Shown here one piece after another: positions 38,716-50,701 of a stretch of DNA of 64,000 nt. Origin of the DNA: JACDHG01 sp963811585 (GTDB lineage: Bacteria; Actinomycetota; Actinomycetes; Propionibacteriales; Nocardioidaceae); contig CAWERR010000003.1 of the NCBI GenBank assembly GCA_963811585.1, positions 62,001 through 126,000 on the forward strand, read 5' to 3'. The translations under genes and the position numbers were made by a program. Under the pieces are notes generated by a model that was not told the DNA's origin, made no database searches, and worked only from the letters and a program-made list of their open reading frames with translations. Position 1 is the stretch's first letter. The number at the start of each line of letters is the position of its first letter.

Positions 38716-40317
38716 ATGTCGACCAGCCTCGAACTCGAAGGACGTGACGCAGCAGATCACGGCCACCGACATCTCGGTGCGGCTCTCGCGATCATCTCCA
38801 TTGCCCAGTTGATGGTGGTGCTCGACGCGACCATCGCCAACATCGCTATCCCCTACATCTCCGAAGACCTCAACTTCACCGCGAGCAACCAGTCGTGGAT
38901 CATCACCGGTTACACCCTGGCGTTCGGCGGCCTGTTGCTGCTGGGTGGACGTCTCGGTGACCAGTTCGGACGCCGCAAAATCTTCATGATCGGCGTCTTG
39001 CTGTTCGCGTTCGCGTCGCTCTTGGGCGGCATCGCGCAGAACCAGGAGCTGCTGCTCGCGTCGCGCGGCCTGCAAGGCGTGGGCGCCGCGATTGCCAGCC
39101 CGACGGCACTCGCCCTGATCACCACGACGTTCCCAGCTGGCAAGGAGCGCAACCGGGCCTTTGCCGTGTACGCCGCAATGTCCGGTGCCGGTGCCGCCGT
39201 CGGCCTGATCCTCGGCGGTTGGCTGACCGAGTACTCCTGGCGCTGGACGTTCTTGATCAACGTCCCGATCGGCGTCGCTGCCGCGGTGCTTGCCCCGATG
39301 TTCCTCGGCGAGAGCACCCCTCGCCGGGTGCGCCTCGACCTCCCCGGAGCGCTGACCGGCACGCTCGGTCTGCTCAGTCTCGTCTACGGCCTGACACGTG
39401 CCGCCGACCCGAGCCACGGCTGGAGCGACAACGGGACCATCGCGGCCCTCGTTGCAGGTGGCGTGCTCCTTGCTGCCTTCATCGCGATCGAGCGGGTGAT
39501 CAAGGACCCGCTGATGCCGTTCCACATCCTCGCCGACCGCACCCGCGGCGTGAGCTTCGCCGTGATGATGCTCGTCCCGGCAGCGATGTTCGCGATGTTC
39601 TACTTCTTGAGCATCATCATCCAAGACGGCATGGGCTACTCGTCGCTGAAGGCAGGCTTCGCGTTCTTGCCGTTCAGCTTCGGGATCGTGGCGTCGGCGA
39701 CGATCGCGTCCAACCTGATGTCGCGAATCGACCCGCGCTGGCTGGCCGGTTTCGGCACGCTGGCAGCGGGGATCGGTCTGTTCGGGTTCTCGCGCCTTCC
39801 GTACTCCGACAGCGCCGGCAGCGCAGCACAGCTGCAGCAGCTCGGGGTTGATGCGTCATACGCGACAGATCTGCTGCCGTGGATCCTCATCATGTCGCTC
39901 GGGATGGGCTTCGTGTTCGTGCCACTCACCCTGACCGCGGTGCACGGTGTCGGCGAGCAGGACTCGGGCATCGGCTCTGGTGTGCTCAACGCGATGCAGC
40001 AGATCGGTGGCGCGTTGGGGCTCGCAACACTCAGCACCGTCGCCGTCCATGCTGCGACCGACAAGGGCGCCGAGATCGGAGCCGCCGCCGAGCGCGTCGC
40101 CGGTCAGGGGCCACTGCCGACGGCCGAAGAGCAGGCAGGCCTCGCTCAGACGATCCAGAACGTCGCGTTCGCGCACGGCTCGACGTACGCCTTCATCGTC
40201 GGTGCGTTCATGATCTGGGCGGGCTCGGCCATCACGTTCCTGTTCATGAACGTCCGGCACGAAGAGATCAACGACACCGAAGAGGCTGTGCCCGGCGTGC
40301 CGGTCAACGCAGCCTGA
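38716..40317 (+). CDS. MFS drug-efflux transporter, DHA2 family (14 TM)
   Basis: A 533-residue proton-driven exporter. The N-terminal VVLDATIANIAIPYI motif (D1), GGRLGDQFGRRK (motif A) and GLQGVGAAIASPTALALI (motif C-like) are classical for EmrB/QacA-type pumps. The preceding 99 bp contain three copies of ACTCTGCA(C) (38646, 38682, 38698), possibly part of its control. Expected inducer and substrate are toxic amphiphiles, but neither can be read from sequence. Transcription ends at the 40334-40369 hairpin. Confidence 0.92.
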   Translation: MSTSLELEGRDAADHGHRHLGAALAIISIAQLMVVLDATIANIAIPYISEDLNFTASNQSWIITGYTLAFGGLLLLGGRLGDQFGRRKIFMIGVLLFAFASLLGGIAQNQELLLASRGLQGVGAAIASPTALALITTTFPAGKERNRAFAVYAAMSGAGAAVGLILGGWLTEYSWRWTFLINVPIGVAAAVLAPMFLGESTPRRVRLDLPGALTGTLGLLSLVYGLTRAADPSHGWSDNGTIAALVAGGVLLAAFIAIERVIKDPLMPFHILADRTRGVSFAVMMLVPAAMFAMFYFLSIIIQDGMGYSSLKAGFAFLPFSFGIVASATIASNLMSRIDPRWLAGFGTLAAGIGLFGFSRLPYSDSAGSAAQLQQLGVDASYATDLLPWILIMSLGMGFVFVPLTLTAVHGVGEQDSGIGSGVLNAMQQIGGALGLATLSTVAVHAATDKGAEIGAAAERVAGQGPLPTAEEQAGLAQTIQNVAFAHGSTYAFIVGAFMIWAGSAITFLFMNVRHEEINDTEEAVPGVPVNAA

Positions 40318-40333
40318 CGGCATCTGACACGAG

Positions 40334-40369
40334 CGAGCGCCTCACCCCGAAATCGGGGTGAGGCGCTCG
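40334..40369. terminator. Bidirectional terminator between the MFS and nucleotidase genes
   Basis: A stem of at least 15 perfect base pairs (AGCGCCTCACCCCGA with TCGGGGTGAGGCGCT) closes a two-base core loop. It stands between two convergent genes. There is no long T run, as is common in high-GC hosts. Confidence 0.75.
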
Positions 40370-40394
40370 TGCGTTGCTCAGGTTCTGCTGTTCC

Positions 40395-43300
40395 CTAGAG
40401 GCCGCTGATGCGGTCACCGGGCGCGTCCAGCCCCGTTGCCTGGTTGGCCTCGAGGTAGTCCACCAGTGCGTCCAGGTCCTCGCCGGCACCTAGGCGGTTC
40501 TGCCCAGCAGCGAAGGCGGTGAAGGAGTCGCCGCCGTCCGCGAGGAAGTTGAGCGTCGCCACCCGGTAGGTGCTGCCCAGCTCGATCGGCACACCGTTGA
40601 GCTCCATCGAGCCTGGCTCGACGTGGCCCGGCACGCTCGGCGTGTTAGGTGCTGGTATCGGATCCACATCCTTGACCCAGGTGTAGGTGAAGCCCTCGGA
40701 CACACCGAGCGACAGCATCTTGCGTGCCCCTCGGGCGTCGATGTTCTGGTACTGCTGGTTCAGCACGTCCTGGATCTGCTGTCCGGTCATATCGAGAGTC
40801 ACCAGAATGTTGTTGAACGGCGCGACGTTGAACGCCTCCCGGTAGGTCACCTCGCCAGGTCCTTCAGTCCCTGTCGGAGCGATCCGCAGGCTGGCGCGCA
40901 CACCGCCTGTATTCATCAAGGCAAGCTCGGCGCCACCGTTCTCCTCGGCCTCGGTGCCGGCCAGGATGGCATCGGCCACCAGGTCCACCATCGGGGTCTC
41001 GTCGCATCGGCAGGTGCTGGAGTCTCCGACGATGTCCTCGTTGACCTCACCGACCACCGTGTTGCCCAGTGCATCGGACAATGGCTTCCAGAAGTCGACG
41101 ATCGCGGTCTCTCCGGGGTCCTTCGCGACGTCACGGGTGACGAGGAGGTTCTGCGACGTCGACTGGCTCCGGATGACGTCCTGAGTGGCAACATCAATCT
41201 TGAGGTGGAGTCTCAGTCAGCACCTGACCCCACGACGCAGCACTCGTCACCAGACGCGGGTTGCCGGCCGGGTCATCGATCGAGCAGACGTACGGCTGGT
41301 GGGTGTGACCTGTCACGAGCAAGTCGATCTCGGCGTCGAGCTCCTGCGCGATCGTGTTGATCGGGTCGGAGATGCCGACGCACTGGTTGAACGTGCCGGT
41401 CTGGTTACCGCCTTCGTGCAGCAGTACGACGATCGCCTCCACACCCTGAGCCTTCAGCGCTGCGGCTTGGGCGTTGGCGGTGACGACCTCATCTTCGAAG
41501 TTGACTGCGCTGACCCCGGCCGGGTTGACCAAGGCGTCTGTCGCCTCCAGCGTCATACCGATGAAGCCGACGTCGACGCCGTCCACGGTCTTGACCGACG
41601 TGCCCGGCAACCAGGGAAGGTTCTCCCCGGTCGCCTTCTCGACGACGTTGGCTCCGAGATACTCGAAGTCAGTGCCGGCGTAGGGGATGTCGTCGCCGTT
41701 CCCGTCCTGGAAACAGCCTTGTGGATGGCAGCCGCCCTCGATCATCCGGCGCAGCTCGGTGAGCCCTTCATCGAACTCGTGGTTGCCGACGCTGGACACG
41801 TCGAGCCCGAGCTCGTTCATGGACGCCACTGACGGCTCATCCTGGAAAATGCCCGAGATGAACGCCGAGCCACCGATGAGGTCACCGGCCGCCACCGTCA
41901 AGGTGGAGTCCGGCTGCTCCGCACGCAGCGCCTTGACGTGTGCCGCGAGGTACTCGACTCCACCGACCGGAGGCGTGCAACCCGGAGGTGTGTTGGGAGC
42001 CGTGCAGGCGGCAGGCAGTGGTGGCTGCGGTGTGTCCGTTGCCTCCAAGTGCCCGTGGTAGTCGTTGAAGGACAAGATCTGCACGTCCTTCGTGACTGCT
42101 CCGCCGGGTGCGCCGTAGACCTCGAGTTCGGTGAGGTCCATGTATGTACAACCGTCGAACGCCGCTCCCTCCGAGCACAGATCAGCGGGATCGCGGAGCT
42201 GCTCGACCTGCGAGTCGTCGATCCAGAACTTGACGTACTCGACACCGGGCAGCGGGGCGTCGACCGCAACAGTGTTGAGCCTGCCCCGGTCTTCGGGAGT
42301 GAACGTGCCCTCGGCAACCTGGGTGAAGTTCTCACCGTCGGTCGACACCTCGATGCGGAACGGTCCGGTCGAGGCGCTGCCAGCGTCGCCACAGGTGTTA
42401 CTGGGGTCGACGCCGAACTCGGACACTGTGATGGGTTGCGGCAACTGGACGACGATGTACTTCGGCACGGGCACGTCAACGGGTTCACCGTTTCCACGGT
42501 CGCTGGACCAGCCTTCGCCGAAGTTCAGGTCGATCGCGTCGAACGGTCCGCAACCGGGGCCGTAGTTCGGACCGGTGAAGTCCACGAGGCTTGCGCCACC
42601 AACGTCGGCGGCCCAGTCACGACGGAGCGGGAAGTCGACCCGCCTGTCATCGTTACGGACGTTCAGCACCTTGCTGAGCACGTCGTAGGCCGGAGCCTGC
42701 GCCACGAGCTCTGGGTAGCGGCCCGCCAGGATGTTGTCGATCTGGTAGTAGCCATCTGCGTCCGTGACGTCGGAGTAGTTGCTCACGCCGGACGAGTGAC
42801 CAGGGATCTTCACGACAGCGCCCGCGAGTGGCTCCTCGGTCGCGTCGTCGTACACGAACCCGAACGCCGTGCGGCGCGGGGTGTGCGGCGGCGGCGGCCG
42901 GTGGAAGTCCTCGACGACCTGAGCATCGGAACCATCGGATGCGGAGGCGAACCAGCCCATGCCCCGGTTGGCGAACACACCCCAGATGACGCCACTGTTG
43001 TCACCAGAGTAGATCGCCCGGTCGGCAAGCAAGATCGCGTCGCGCATGTCGAGGAACGACGGGTCGTTCGGCGAAAGGCTCATCGCCTCGGTCACGATGT
43101 TCGCGGTGACCTTGTGACCCAACTTTGTTCGCAGGTCCCAGAGCGTCTGCGACCAGATCATGCTGTCGGCGTGGACCTGGGGGCCGCCGGTGGCGTTGCC
43201 CAGGTCGCCGAACGTGTAGCCGCCGTCCGTGCCATCAGCCTTGGTGCACAGGCGACCGGACGCATTACGCGCACAGTCGATGGCCTCGGAGCGGGTGATT

Positions 43301-45045
43301 GGCCGGTTCTTCGTCAGGTAGCGGTCGAACAGGATCTCGCCGCTCCTGGCCGTGTCGTTCATGAAGCCCCGGTGGACGATGAGGTCCATGGCGTAGAAGT
43401 CTGACCAGCCCTCACCCATCGCGCCGGCGTGCAGGCTGGTGAGTGTCGAGTTGCCCCCAGCGTCGACCACGAGCCGGTTCGAGAGGCCATGGACGTACTC
43501 GTGGTAGATGTTGTCGGCCGCATCTGAGGCGCTAGCCGGCAGGTAGGGGTCCTCGGCGGGCGTCGTACCCGGGAAGTGGTTCAAGTACATCTGCATCGTC
43601 GGCGGGATACCGTCCGGCGGAGTGTTCATGTTGGCGTTGTCGATGTGGTTGCCGTCCGGGAACCCATCACCGGTGCTGTTGGCGCCGTCCAGCACGTGCA
43701 ACAGGACCGGGTCGCCGCCGCTCCGCTCGAAGTTACCCATCTCGGCCGTGAAGCCGATCACGGAGTCTCTCAGGTAGTCGTGGAACGAGCTGGTCAGCAC
43801 GAACCCCTGCGTTGCATCCTGGCGTCGGTTGGCGCGCCAGGAGAAGGCCTCATCCGGATCCCAGGTGCAGCGGTAGTGAGGCCCGCACTGCGACGTTGCG
43901 TTCGGGAACTCGACCAGCCGGAACTGGGCCCGGTTCGCAGTCCCGGGAACGGCTGTCTTCTCGGACTGCTGGACCTCGTTGTCGTCGTTGACGTCCGACC
44001 AGGCAATGGCGTACCTGCCGTTGAGCCAGGTGGCGTTCCTGGCGAGGAAGCCGCGCCGGAAGAGGTTGACCTGCGCCTGCTCGCCGCCTCTCGGGGCGCC
44101 TGGGTACTGCTTGAAGACGAGGGCGTCGCCACGGTCGTGGTGGATGGTGCTGCGGCGGTAGAGGGTCTTACCGTTCACCGCGTCCACGACGTGCTGGTAG
44201 GCCATCGAGGGACCGGGCTGGGTGTAGGTCGACCAGCCGGTCCGCAGGCCTGCCGCCGTCACGAAGTAGACGAGGTGGGCGCGGTCGCCGTTCGACCAGA
44301 TGGTGGTGCCGCCGGTCGTGCGGGAGGAGGTCGGCACAGCCTTGCCCCGCACGTCTGCTGCCGCGCCCTGACGAGCGTTGGCAGCGGTCAGGGATGCCTC
44401 GGGCGCGGCGGCGGCAAGCGCCTGCAGGCCAGCGACGGGCGACCCCTGAAGGGAGATCAGCGAGCCATCTTTGGCCACGTGAGCCCGCAGACCGTTACCG
44501 AAGACCTTCACCCCGTTGAGGCTCTGCGTCCACGAGATGTGGCGGATGCCGTTGGTGTCGGTCTTCACGGTCGGCTTGTCGAAGCCCTGCAGGTCTGCCT
44601 CACTGAGGCCGAGCGCCGCGAAGTTCGCGCGCACATAGCCGAGGGCTACGTCCACAGGGGACTTGGCGCTAGGGCCGGTCAGGAAACCATCGAGGCGGGC
44701 CACGTTGTGCGGGGTACCTGTCAATGGGTCGAGCGACACCACGGCCTGACTGCCGAGCCGCTTGCCGAGTGCGGTGATGGCCTTGCCGTTGTCGCGTAGC
44801 ACCTCAGCGCTGGCGCGCGCCAGTGCCTTCGGACTCGAGGTCCGTGAGTCGTAGTTACCTACCTGCTCGCGCTCGGCAGCCTTGCCGGATTGCGTCGCCG
44901 CTGCTGATGATTTCCCAGCCCGGTTCACAACCGCATTACTCGGGGCGCCGGTGACGGCACCCATGCTGGCGATGGTGGCGGTGGCAGCAACTAACGCAAC
45001 GAGGGCTGCGTGGCGAGATCGTCGGACAGATCGTCGCAGAGACAT
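40395..45045 (-). CDS. Secreted fusion: M36 (fungalysin) metallopeptidase plus 5'-nucleotidase (one frameshift)
   Basis: About 1549 residues after removal of one extra C near 41207. Order: signal peptide (HAALVALVAATATIASMG), FTP-like propeptide (about 60-230), M36 catalytic domain with zinc motif HEYVHGLSNRL and GEGWSDFYA (about 500-560), a carboxypeptidase-regulatory-like beta domain (FGFVYDDATEEPLAGAVV), a discoidin-like domain (about 850-1000), then a calcineurin-type metallophosphatase (VQILSFNDYHGHLEA, AAGDLIGGS, SSVGNHEFDEG, LVTGHTHQPYV) and the nucleotidase C-domain (ALMNTGGVRASL). The junction between the enzymes is in one uninterrupted frame and has no second signal peptide. AAGGGGA precedes the ATG. 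It may recover amino acids and nucleosides outside the cell. Confidence 0.88.
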
Positions 45046-45197
45046 TCGTTCCCCTTGCTCATTTTCGGCGCCACCGCCAGGACTTTGGCGGGCGCTCTCG
45101 CGGCACCTTAAACCGCGGAGCCTCTACAAACCAGGGCAACCACCGAAAAACTTCCGGCGTTAACCCAGATGAGACCAGATGTTTTCGCTGTCCGGAG

Positions 45198-46013
45198 TCA
45201 GGACTGAGGGTCGGCGTAGCGCGCCCAGGCGAAGCAGTAGACCCCGAAGCAGACGATGCCAGCCGCGACGACTCCGAGCAGCCACGGCCCGAGTGGGGTG
45301 TCGAGCAGCTTGTGTAGGGCAGTGTCCAGCCCGCCGGCCTTGTCGGCGTCGTGCGTCAACGCCGCCCAGACGAAGAGCCCACCCAGGACGCCGAAGGCGA
45401 TCCCCTTGGCGATATAGCCAACCTGTGCGAGCTTGACGACGGCGGTGCCGGAATGACCCGACGTGGCTCGGGGCTCGAGGTCCTTCTCGAACTTCTTCTT
45501 CGCACCCTTGACCATCAAGGCGATGCCGATCCCGATGATCGTGGCGCCGACGGCGAAGACGATGAGCTGACCCATCGGCAGATCCATCAGCTTCGCGGTG
45601 GTGGAGTCCTCGCTGGACTTCGAGCTCTCCCCCATTGCTGTCTTGCCCGCCGCCACGCCCAGGACGAGGTACAGGACTGCCTTGCCGGCGGAGACGACTT
45701 GCTTGAGCATCCGTTCGGGGTTGTCGTGGCTGCGGTGGCCGATGAACGCCTCGAGGGCCTGCCACACCGTGAGGGCGACGAACCCGAACGCGATCACCCA
45801 CAGCAACGCCTCGCCGTACGGCTCCTGGGCGATCTGCCTGAGCGCGCCCTGCTGGCTTGGCGATCCGGACCTGTCACCGAACGCGAGCTGCAGGGCCAGC
45901 CACCCAATCAAGATATGGACGATGCCGTATGACGCCAGCCCGACGCGGACGAGATGCTCGAACCACCGGCTGTTGTTGACCTGTTGAGCGGTGCCTTCAG
46001 CGCTGGTCGTCAC
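45198..46013 (-). CDS. DUF1206 membrane protein
   Basis: 271 residues in three repeats of two helices, each starting with a pattern like VRVGLASYGIVHILIGWLAL, SAGKAVLYLVLGVAAG and AQVGYIAKGIAFGVLGG. This triplicated layout is DUF1206; function unknown. GTG start with GAGGAG seven bases upstream. The interval 45046-45197 downstream contains a hairpin (CCGCCA 45074-45079, TGGCGG 45086-45091) that may lie in the leader of the M36 gene. Confidence 0.82.
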   Translation of the reverse strand: MTTSAEGTAQQVNNSRWFEHLVRVGLASYGIVHILIGWLALQLAFGDRSGSPSQQGALRQIAQEPYGEALLWVIAFGFVALTVWQALEAFIGHRSHDNPERMLKQVVSAGKAVLYLVLGVAAGKTAMGESSKSSEDSTTAKLMDLPMGQLIVFAVGATIIGIGIALMVKGAKKKFEKDLEPRATSGHSGTAVVKLAQVGYIAKGIAFGVLGGLFVWAALTHDADKAGGLDTALHKLLDTPLGPWLLGVVAAGIVCFGVYCFAWARYADPQS

Positions 46014-46100
46014 AGCATCTCCTCGCGGTCACACCTCGGACTGATCAAGCGGGACTCTACCTGCGCCACAGCAAGTCGGCAGGACACCGACCAGACGGGG

Positions 46101-49100
46101 TTACAGGTCGGCGAGAGCCTTCTCGATCCGATTGACCGAGATGGGGGCTGGGGTACGCAGCTGCTGCGCCCACAGACTGACCCGGAGCTCTTCGACCATC
46201 CAGCGGATCTCCCGCAGCGCGGCATCCGGGCGCTCCCCCTCGCGCAGTCCGGAGACCTGGTGCAGGTATGACGCCTGCACGCCGGCCACCGTGGCCATCA
46301 GCACAGTGTCGCGGCGCGGGTCGTCAGGGAGCCTGTCGAGACGTATCTCCATCGCGCGGAGGTAGCGAGGGTAGTGACGCAACGCCTCGACACCCGCCTC
46401 CGCGACGAAGCCGGGATGCATCAGTCGCTCCCACTGCCCCTTGAGATCCGAGAGTGCGGGGAGCTGGGCAAGCTCGGCCCGGCCGGAGAGCCTCCGGTCG
46501 ACTGCATGAGCGCCCTCGACTGCAGCCCGGGCAAGCCTGATGACCTGCTCGGTGCGGGGGAGGCCGTCACGACGTACGACCTCGACGAGCCGCTCGAACC
46601 CCTGCCGATCCCAGGCCGCTCCCCCATGTTCGGCCACCAGCGCGTCGACGGCCGCCGCAGCCGCGTCGTCGAGCAGCGCGCTCGCGCCGCCGTATGGGTT
46701 GAGGGCCAGGGCGAGCTTGTCGCTGTTCGACAACGCCGCGGTGATGGCCTGCACCGGTGGCGGGACGGCGAGCAGGAGGAGCCGCCGCGTGCCTCGTGCC
46801 ATCGCGTCGGCTTGCTCGGCCTCTGTTGCGAACACCGCGACCCCGACGGTGGCGCCCTCGTCGACGAGCGCGGGGTAGCCGCGGACCTCATGCCCGGCGC
46901 GGGTCTGGGTGAAGACGCGCGGGAGCTCGTCGAGATCCCAGTCCACCAGGCCGGTGCGCTCGACCGCAGCAGCCGCGGCAGAGACGGCACCACCCGCTGC
47001 CGTGTGCAACTGCTGCTTCAGGGCATCGAGGTTCTTGCCGGTCTGGAGCTCCGCACCCTGGTCGTCGACGACCCGGAAGGTCAGCATGAGGTGGCCAGGA
47101 ACCTTGTCGAGGTCAAACGCGTCGGGTGGCACGACGACGCCGGTCGTCCGCTTCAGGTAGCGGGTCAGCGCCGCCACGATCGGTTCCTCGCCGGGCGTCG
47201 CGGAAGCCAGGAAGGCCGCCGCAACGTTCGGGGCGGGCACGAAGTTGACCCGGAGCTGCTTCGGCAAGGACTTGATCAGGGCGACGACGAGGTCGTGGCG
47301 CAGTCCTGGGACCGGCCACGTGAAGTCCTCGGCCGCCACCTGCGGCAGGGCCGCGACTGGGATGTCGACGGTCACCCCGTCGCGCGACGATCCGGGCTGG
47401 AACTCGTAGTCGAGCGGCAGCTGGGCCTCACCGTGCTGCCAGACGAGCGGGTAGTCGTCACGCGAGACGTCGTCGGCGTGGTCGTGGACGAGCATGTCGA
47501 GGCTGAACGTGAGTAGGTCCGGTGTCTCGTGGCGGGCCTTCTTCCACCAGGCGTCGAAATGGGCGGTCGAGACGACATCGGCCGGCACCCGCGCGTCATA
47601 CAGGTCGAAGAGAGTCTCGTCGTCGACGACGATGTCGCGCCGGCGCGCCCGGTGCTCGAGCCCTTCAGCCTCCTCGAGGAGTGCCTGGTTGGCCGCGTAG
47701 AAGGCGTGGTGGGTGCGCCACTCGCCTTGGACCAGGGCGTGGCGCACGAAGATCTCCCGCGACACGACCGGGTCGATCCGGCCGTAGTTGACGGGGCGCT
47801 CGGCGACGATCGGGATGCCGTAGAGGGTGACCTTCTCCAGCGCCATCACACTGCCCCGGTTCTTCTCCCAGTGCGGCTCGCTGTAGCTCCGCTTGATGAG
47901 GTGCGCCCCGGCCTTCTCGGCCCATTCGGGCTCGATGGCGGCGTTGACCCGACCCCAGAGCCGGCCGGTCTCGACGAGCTCGGCCGACATCACGAACTCC
48001 GGCTGCTTCTTGAAGAGCCCTGACCCGGGGAAGATCCCGAACCGGGTGCCACGCGCGCCGAGGTAGTCACGCTTCTCGGGGTCGCGCATGCCGAGGTGCG
48101 ACAGCAGGCCGGCGAGCAGCGCCCGATGGATGGCGTCGGCGTCGGCGGCGGACTTGCCCAGTGGGAGCTTGAGCTGCTTGGCGATCTGGCGCAACTGGGC
48201 GTCGAGGTCCTGCCACTCACGCACCCGCAGGTAGTTCAGGAACTCCTTCCTGCACATCCGCCTGAACGCACTCGACGTCAGCGCCTTCTGTTGTTCCTTC
48301 ACGTAGCGCCAGAGGCGGAGCAGGCTGGCGAAGTCGGACGTGGGGTCGGCGAACCGCCGATGCGCCTGGTCGGCCTGCTCCTGCAGATCGCTCGGGCGCT
48401 CACGCGGGTCTTGGATCGACAGCGCAGCCACGATGGTGATGACGTCGCGGACACAGTCGTGCTCCGCGGCCGCGAGCACCATCCGGCCCAGTCGCGGGTC
48501 GACCGGCAACGCGACGAGCTGGCGGCCGATCTTGGTCAGGCGGAGCTGTCCGGCCGACGCGGGTGATGGCGTACGTCGACTGCTGCGGCCGGGCCGGCGC
48601 CCTCGCGACGTACGCCGCTTGGCCGGTTGGGTGGTGATCGCCCCGATCTCCTCGAGGAGCTGGACACCGGACTGCACCGCCCTGGTGTCGGGCGGCTCGA
48701 CGAACGGGAACCTCTCGATGTCGCCGAGCCCGAGCGAGGTCATCTGCAGGATGACGGAGGCAAGGTTGGTGCGCAGGATCTCCGGGTCGGTGAACTCGGG
48801 CCGAGCGTCGAAGTCCTCCTCGGCATAGAGGCGGACGCAGATGCCGTCGGCGAGCCGGCCGCATCGGCCCTTGCGTTGGTTGGCGCTGGCCTGCGAGATG
48901 GGCTCGATGGGGAGCCGCTGCACCTTGGTGCGGGTGCTGAACCGCGAGATGCGGGCGAGCCCGGTGTCGATGACGTAGTGGATGCCGGGGACTGTCAGCG
49001 AGGTCTCTGCGACGTTGGTGGCGAGCACGACTCGCCGCCGTGCGTGGGGACTGAACACCCGGTGCTGCTCGGCGGCGGACAGGCGTGCGTAGAGGGGCAG

Positions 49101-49851
49101 CACCTCGAGCTGGTCGGTCACGCGTGTGTGGTTTGACCTTCTGTAGCGCGTCCGCCGCATCGCGGATCTCGCGCTCGCCGGAGCAGAACACCAGGATGTC
49201 GCCCGGGCCTTCCTGCATCAGCTCACGGACCGCGTCGACGATGCCGGACGTCTGGTCGTCGACGAGCTCGCGGTAGCGCACCTCGACTGGGTAGGTGCGG
49301 CCGCTGACCTCGATGATGGGGGCGTCGTCGAAGTGTTGGGAGAACCGCAGCGGGTCGATCGTGGCCGAGGTGATGACCAGCTTCAGGTCCGGGCGGCGCG
49401 GCAGCAGCTGCTTCAAGTAGCCGAGGAGGAAGTCGATGTTGAGGCTTCGCTCGTGGGCCTCGTCGATGATGATCGTGTCGTAGCGCCGCAGGTCTCGGTC
49501 GCGTTGCACCTCGGCGAGCAGGATTCCGTCGGTCATCACCTTGACCTGGGTGCGCGCGCTCGACCGATCCGTGAACCGCACCTGGTAGCCGACATGGTTG
49601 CCCAGGTCGGTGCCGAGCTCCTCGGCGATCCGCTCCGCCACGGTCCGAGCAGCGATCCGCCGCGGCTGCGTGTGCCCGATCATTGAGCCGTCACCGCCAC
49701 GTCCCAGCTCGAGGCAGATCTTCGGCAACTGCGTGGTCTTACCGCTCCCCGTCTCCCCCGCGATGATGACCACCTGGTGGTCACGGATCGCGGCCGCGAT
49801 GTCGTCCTTGCGTTGCGAGACAGGGAGCTGCTGCGGGTAGGTGATCGTCAA
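46101..49851 (-). CDS. hrpA: ATP-dependent RNA helicase HrpA (one frameshift)
   Basis: A DEAH-box helicase of about 1250 residues. Motif I GETGSGKTTQLPK, motif Ia TQPRRIAA, motif II DEAHERS, motif III TSATID, then HLNVAETSLT-type motif V (VLATNVAETSLTVPG) and motif VI QRKGRCGR. The C-terminal HA2, OB-fold and DUF3418 regions are complete. A shift near 49120, between motifs III and IV, splits the open frame. The TTG at 49851 is the first start in the main frame; an ATG upstream (about 49890) is in another frame and may be the true start if an indel lies between. Confidence 0.92.
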
Positions 49852-50097
49852 CGGGACGCGTCGGCGGGGCTGTCCTGCGACGTCATCCGGGCATGCGGGG
49901 ACGTCGACGACTGCGGGGACATGAGAGTTCCAGAATAGGGACGCGCATGTGCGGCGCCACCACTTTGTTCACAGTTCTCCCACGGGCCGTGCCTATCCAG
50001 TGACCCCTAGATACTGCTAGACAGGTCGGAGGGCCGGTCCGGCCCGCATCCCTGCGCACCCCATCTGCAGGCGCACCCGATACAGAACGGAATACAC

Positions 50098-50589
50098 ATG
50101 TCACGCACCCGTCATGTCACCACCGCGCTCAAAGTGCTCGTCGGCGCCGCCGCTGTCGTCGCCACCACCCTCGGGCCAGTCACCAACGCCGGCGCCGTCA
50201 CCAAGATCAGCCACTCCAGCGCCACGTCCCAGCTGAGCAGCGCTGGTATCACCTGGTCCTCGAGCGGCAACTGCAGCGACCGCAATAACTCGACCTGTAC
50301 GTCGTTCGAGCAGATCAACCAGGAGACGATCTCCGGCATCCGGACCTACCGAGGCGTCAGCGGCTGCGCCGTCAACGTCACCGGTGGCACCGAGGTCGGC
50401 CACGCGAGCGGCACCTACAGCCACTACAACGGCTACAAGGTCGATATCTCCGTCTCGACGTGCAACACCAACTACATCACCAGCCACTACACCTACATCG
50501 GCGGCTCGAAGTACCAGTCGGCCTCGGGCAACATCTACTACCACGAGGGCAACCACTGGGACATCACGTACTACTCCTGCGGCTGCTAG
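50098..50589 (+). CDS. Small secreted protein with M15-like zinc carboxypeptidase signature
   Basis: 163 residues: signal peptide (VLVGAAAVVATTLGPVTNAGA) and a compact Cys-containing domain. The segment SHYNGYKVDI fits the S-H-x-x-G-x-x-x-D pattern that provides His and Asp zinc ligands in D-Ala-D-Ala peptidases of the M15/VanY group, and the terminal HWDITYY fits their last His. Position before dacB supports a wall role. Membership is inferred from these motifs only. The upstream gap 49852-50097 holds a TAGATACT -10-like string near 50008 and a GGGCCGG/CCGGCCC palindrome; a GC hairpin (50625-50641) follows the gene. Confidence 0.6.
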   Translation: MSRTRHVTTALKVLVGAAAVVATTLGPVTNAGAVTKISHSSATSQLSSAGITWSSSGNCSDRNNSTCTSFEQINQETISGIRTYRGVSGCAVNVTGGTEVGHASGTYSHYNGYKVDISVSTCNTNYITSHYTYIGGSKYQSASGNIYYHEGNHWDITYYSCGC

Positions 50590-50701
50590 TACCGCCCACC
50601 CTTCAAAGTGCTCGCCGTGACTGTCGCGGGGTTTACCCGCGCGCCGAACCTGTGCACAATCAGCCCTTCCGGCAGATGCCGGTCGTTCCGTAGGAGATCA
50701 C

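Noticed and set aside
45074..45091. Riboswitch or strong terminator before the M36 gene
   Set aside because: Only a six-base-pair stem with no T run and no known conserved RNA blocks.
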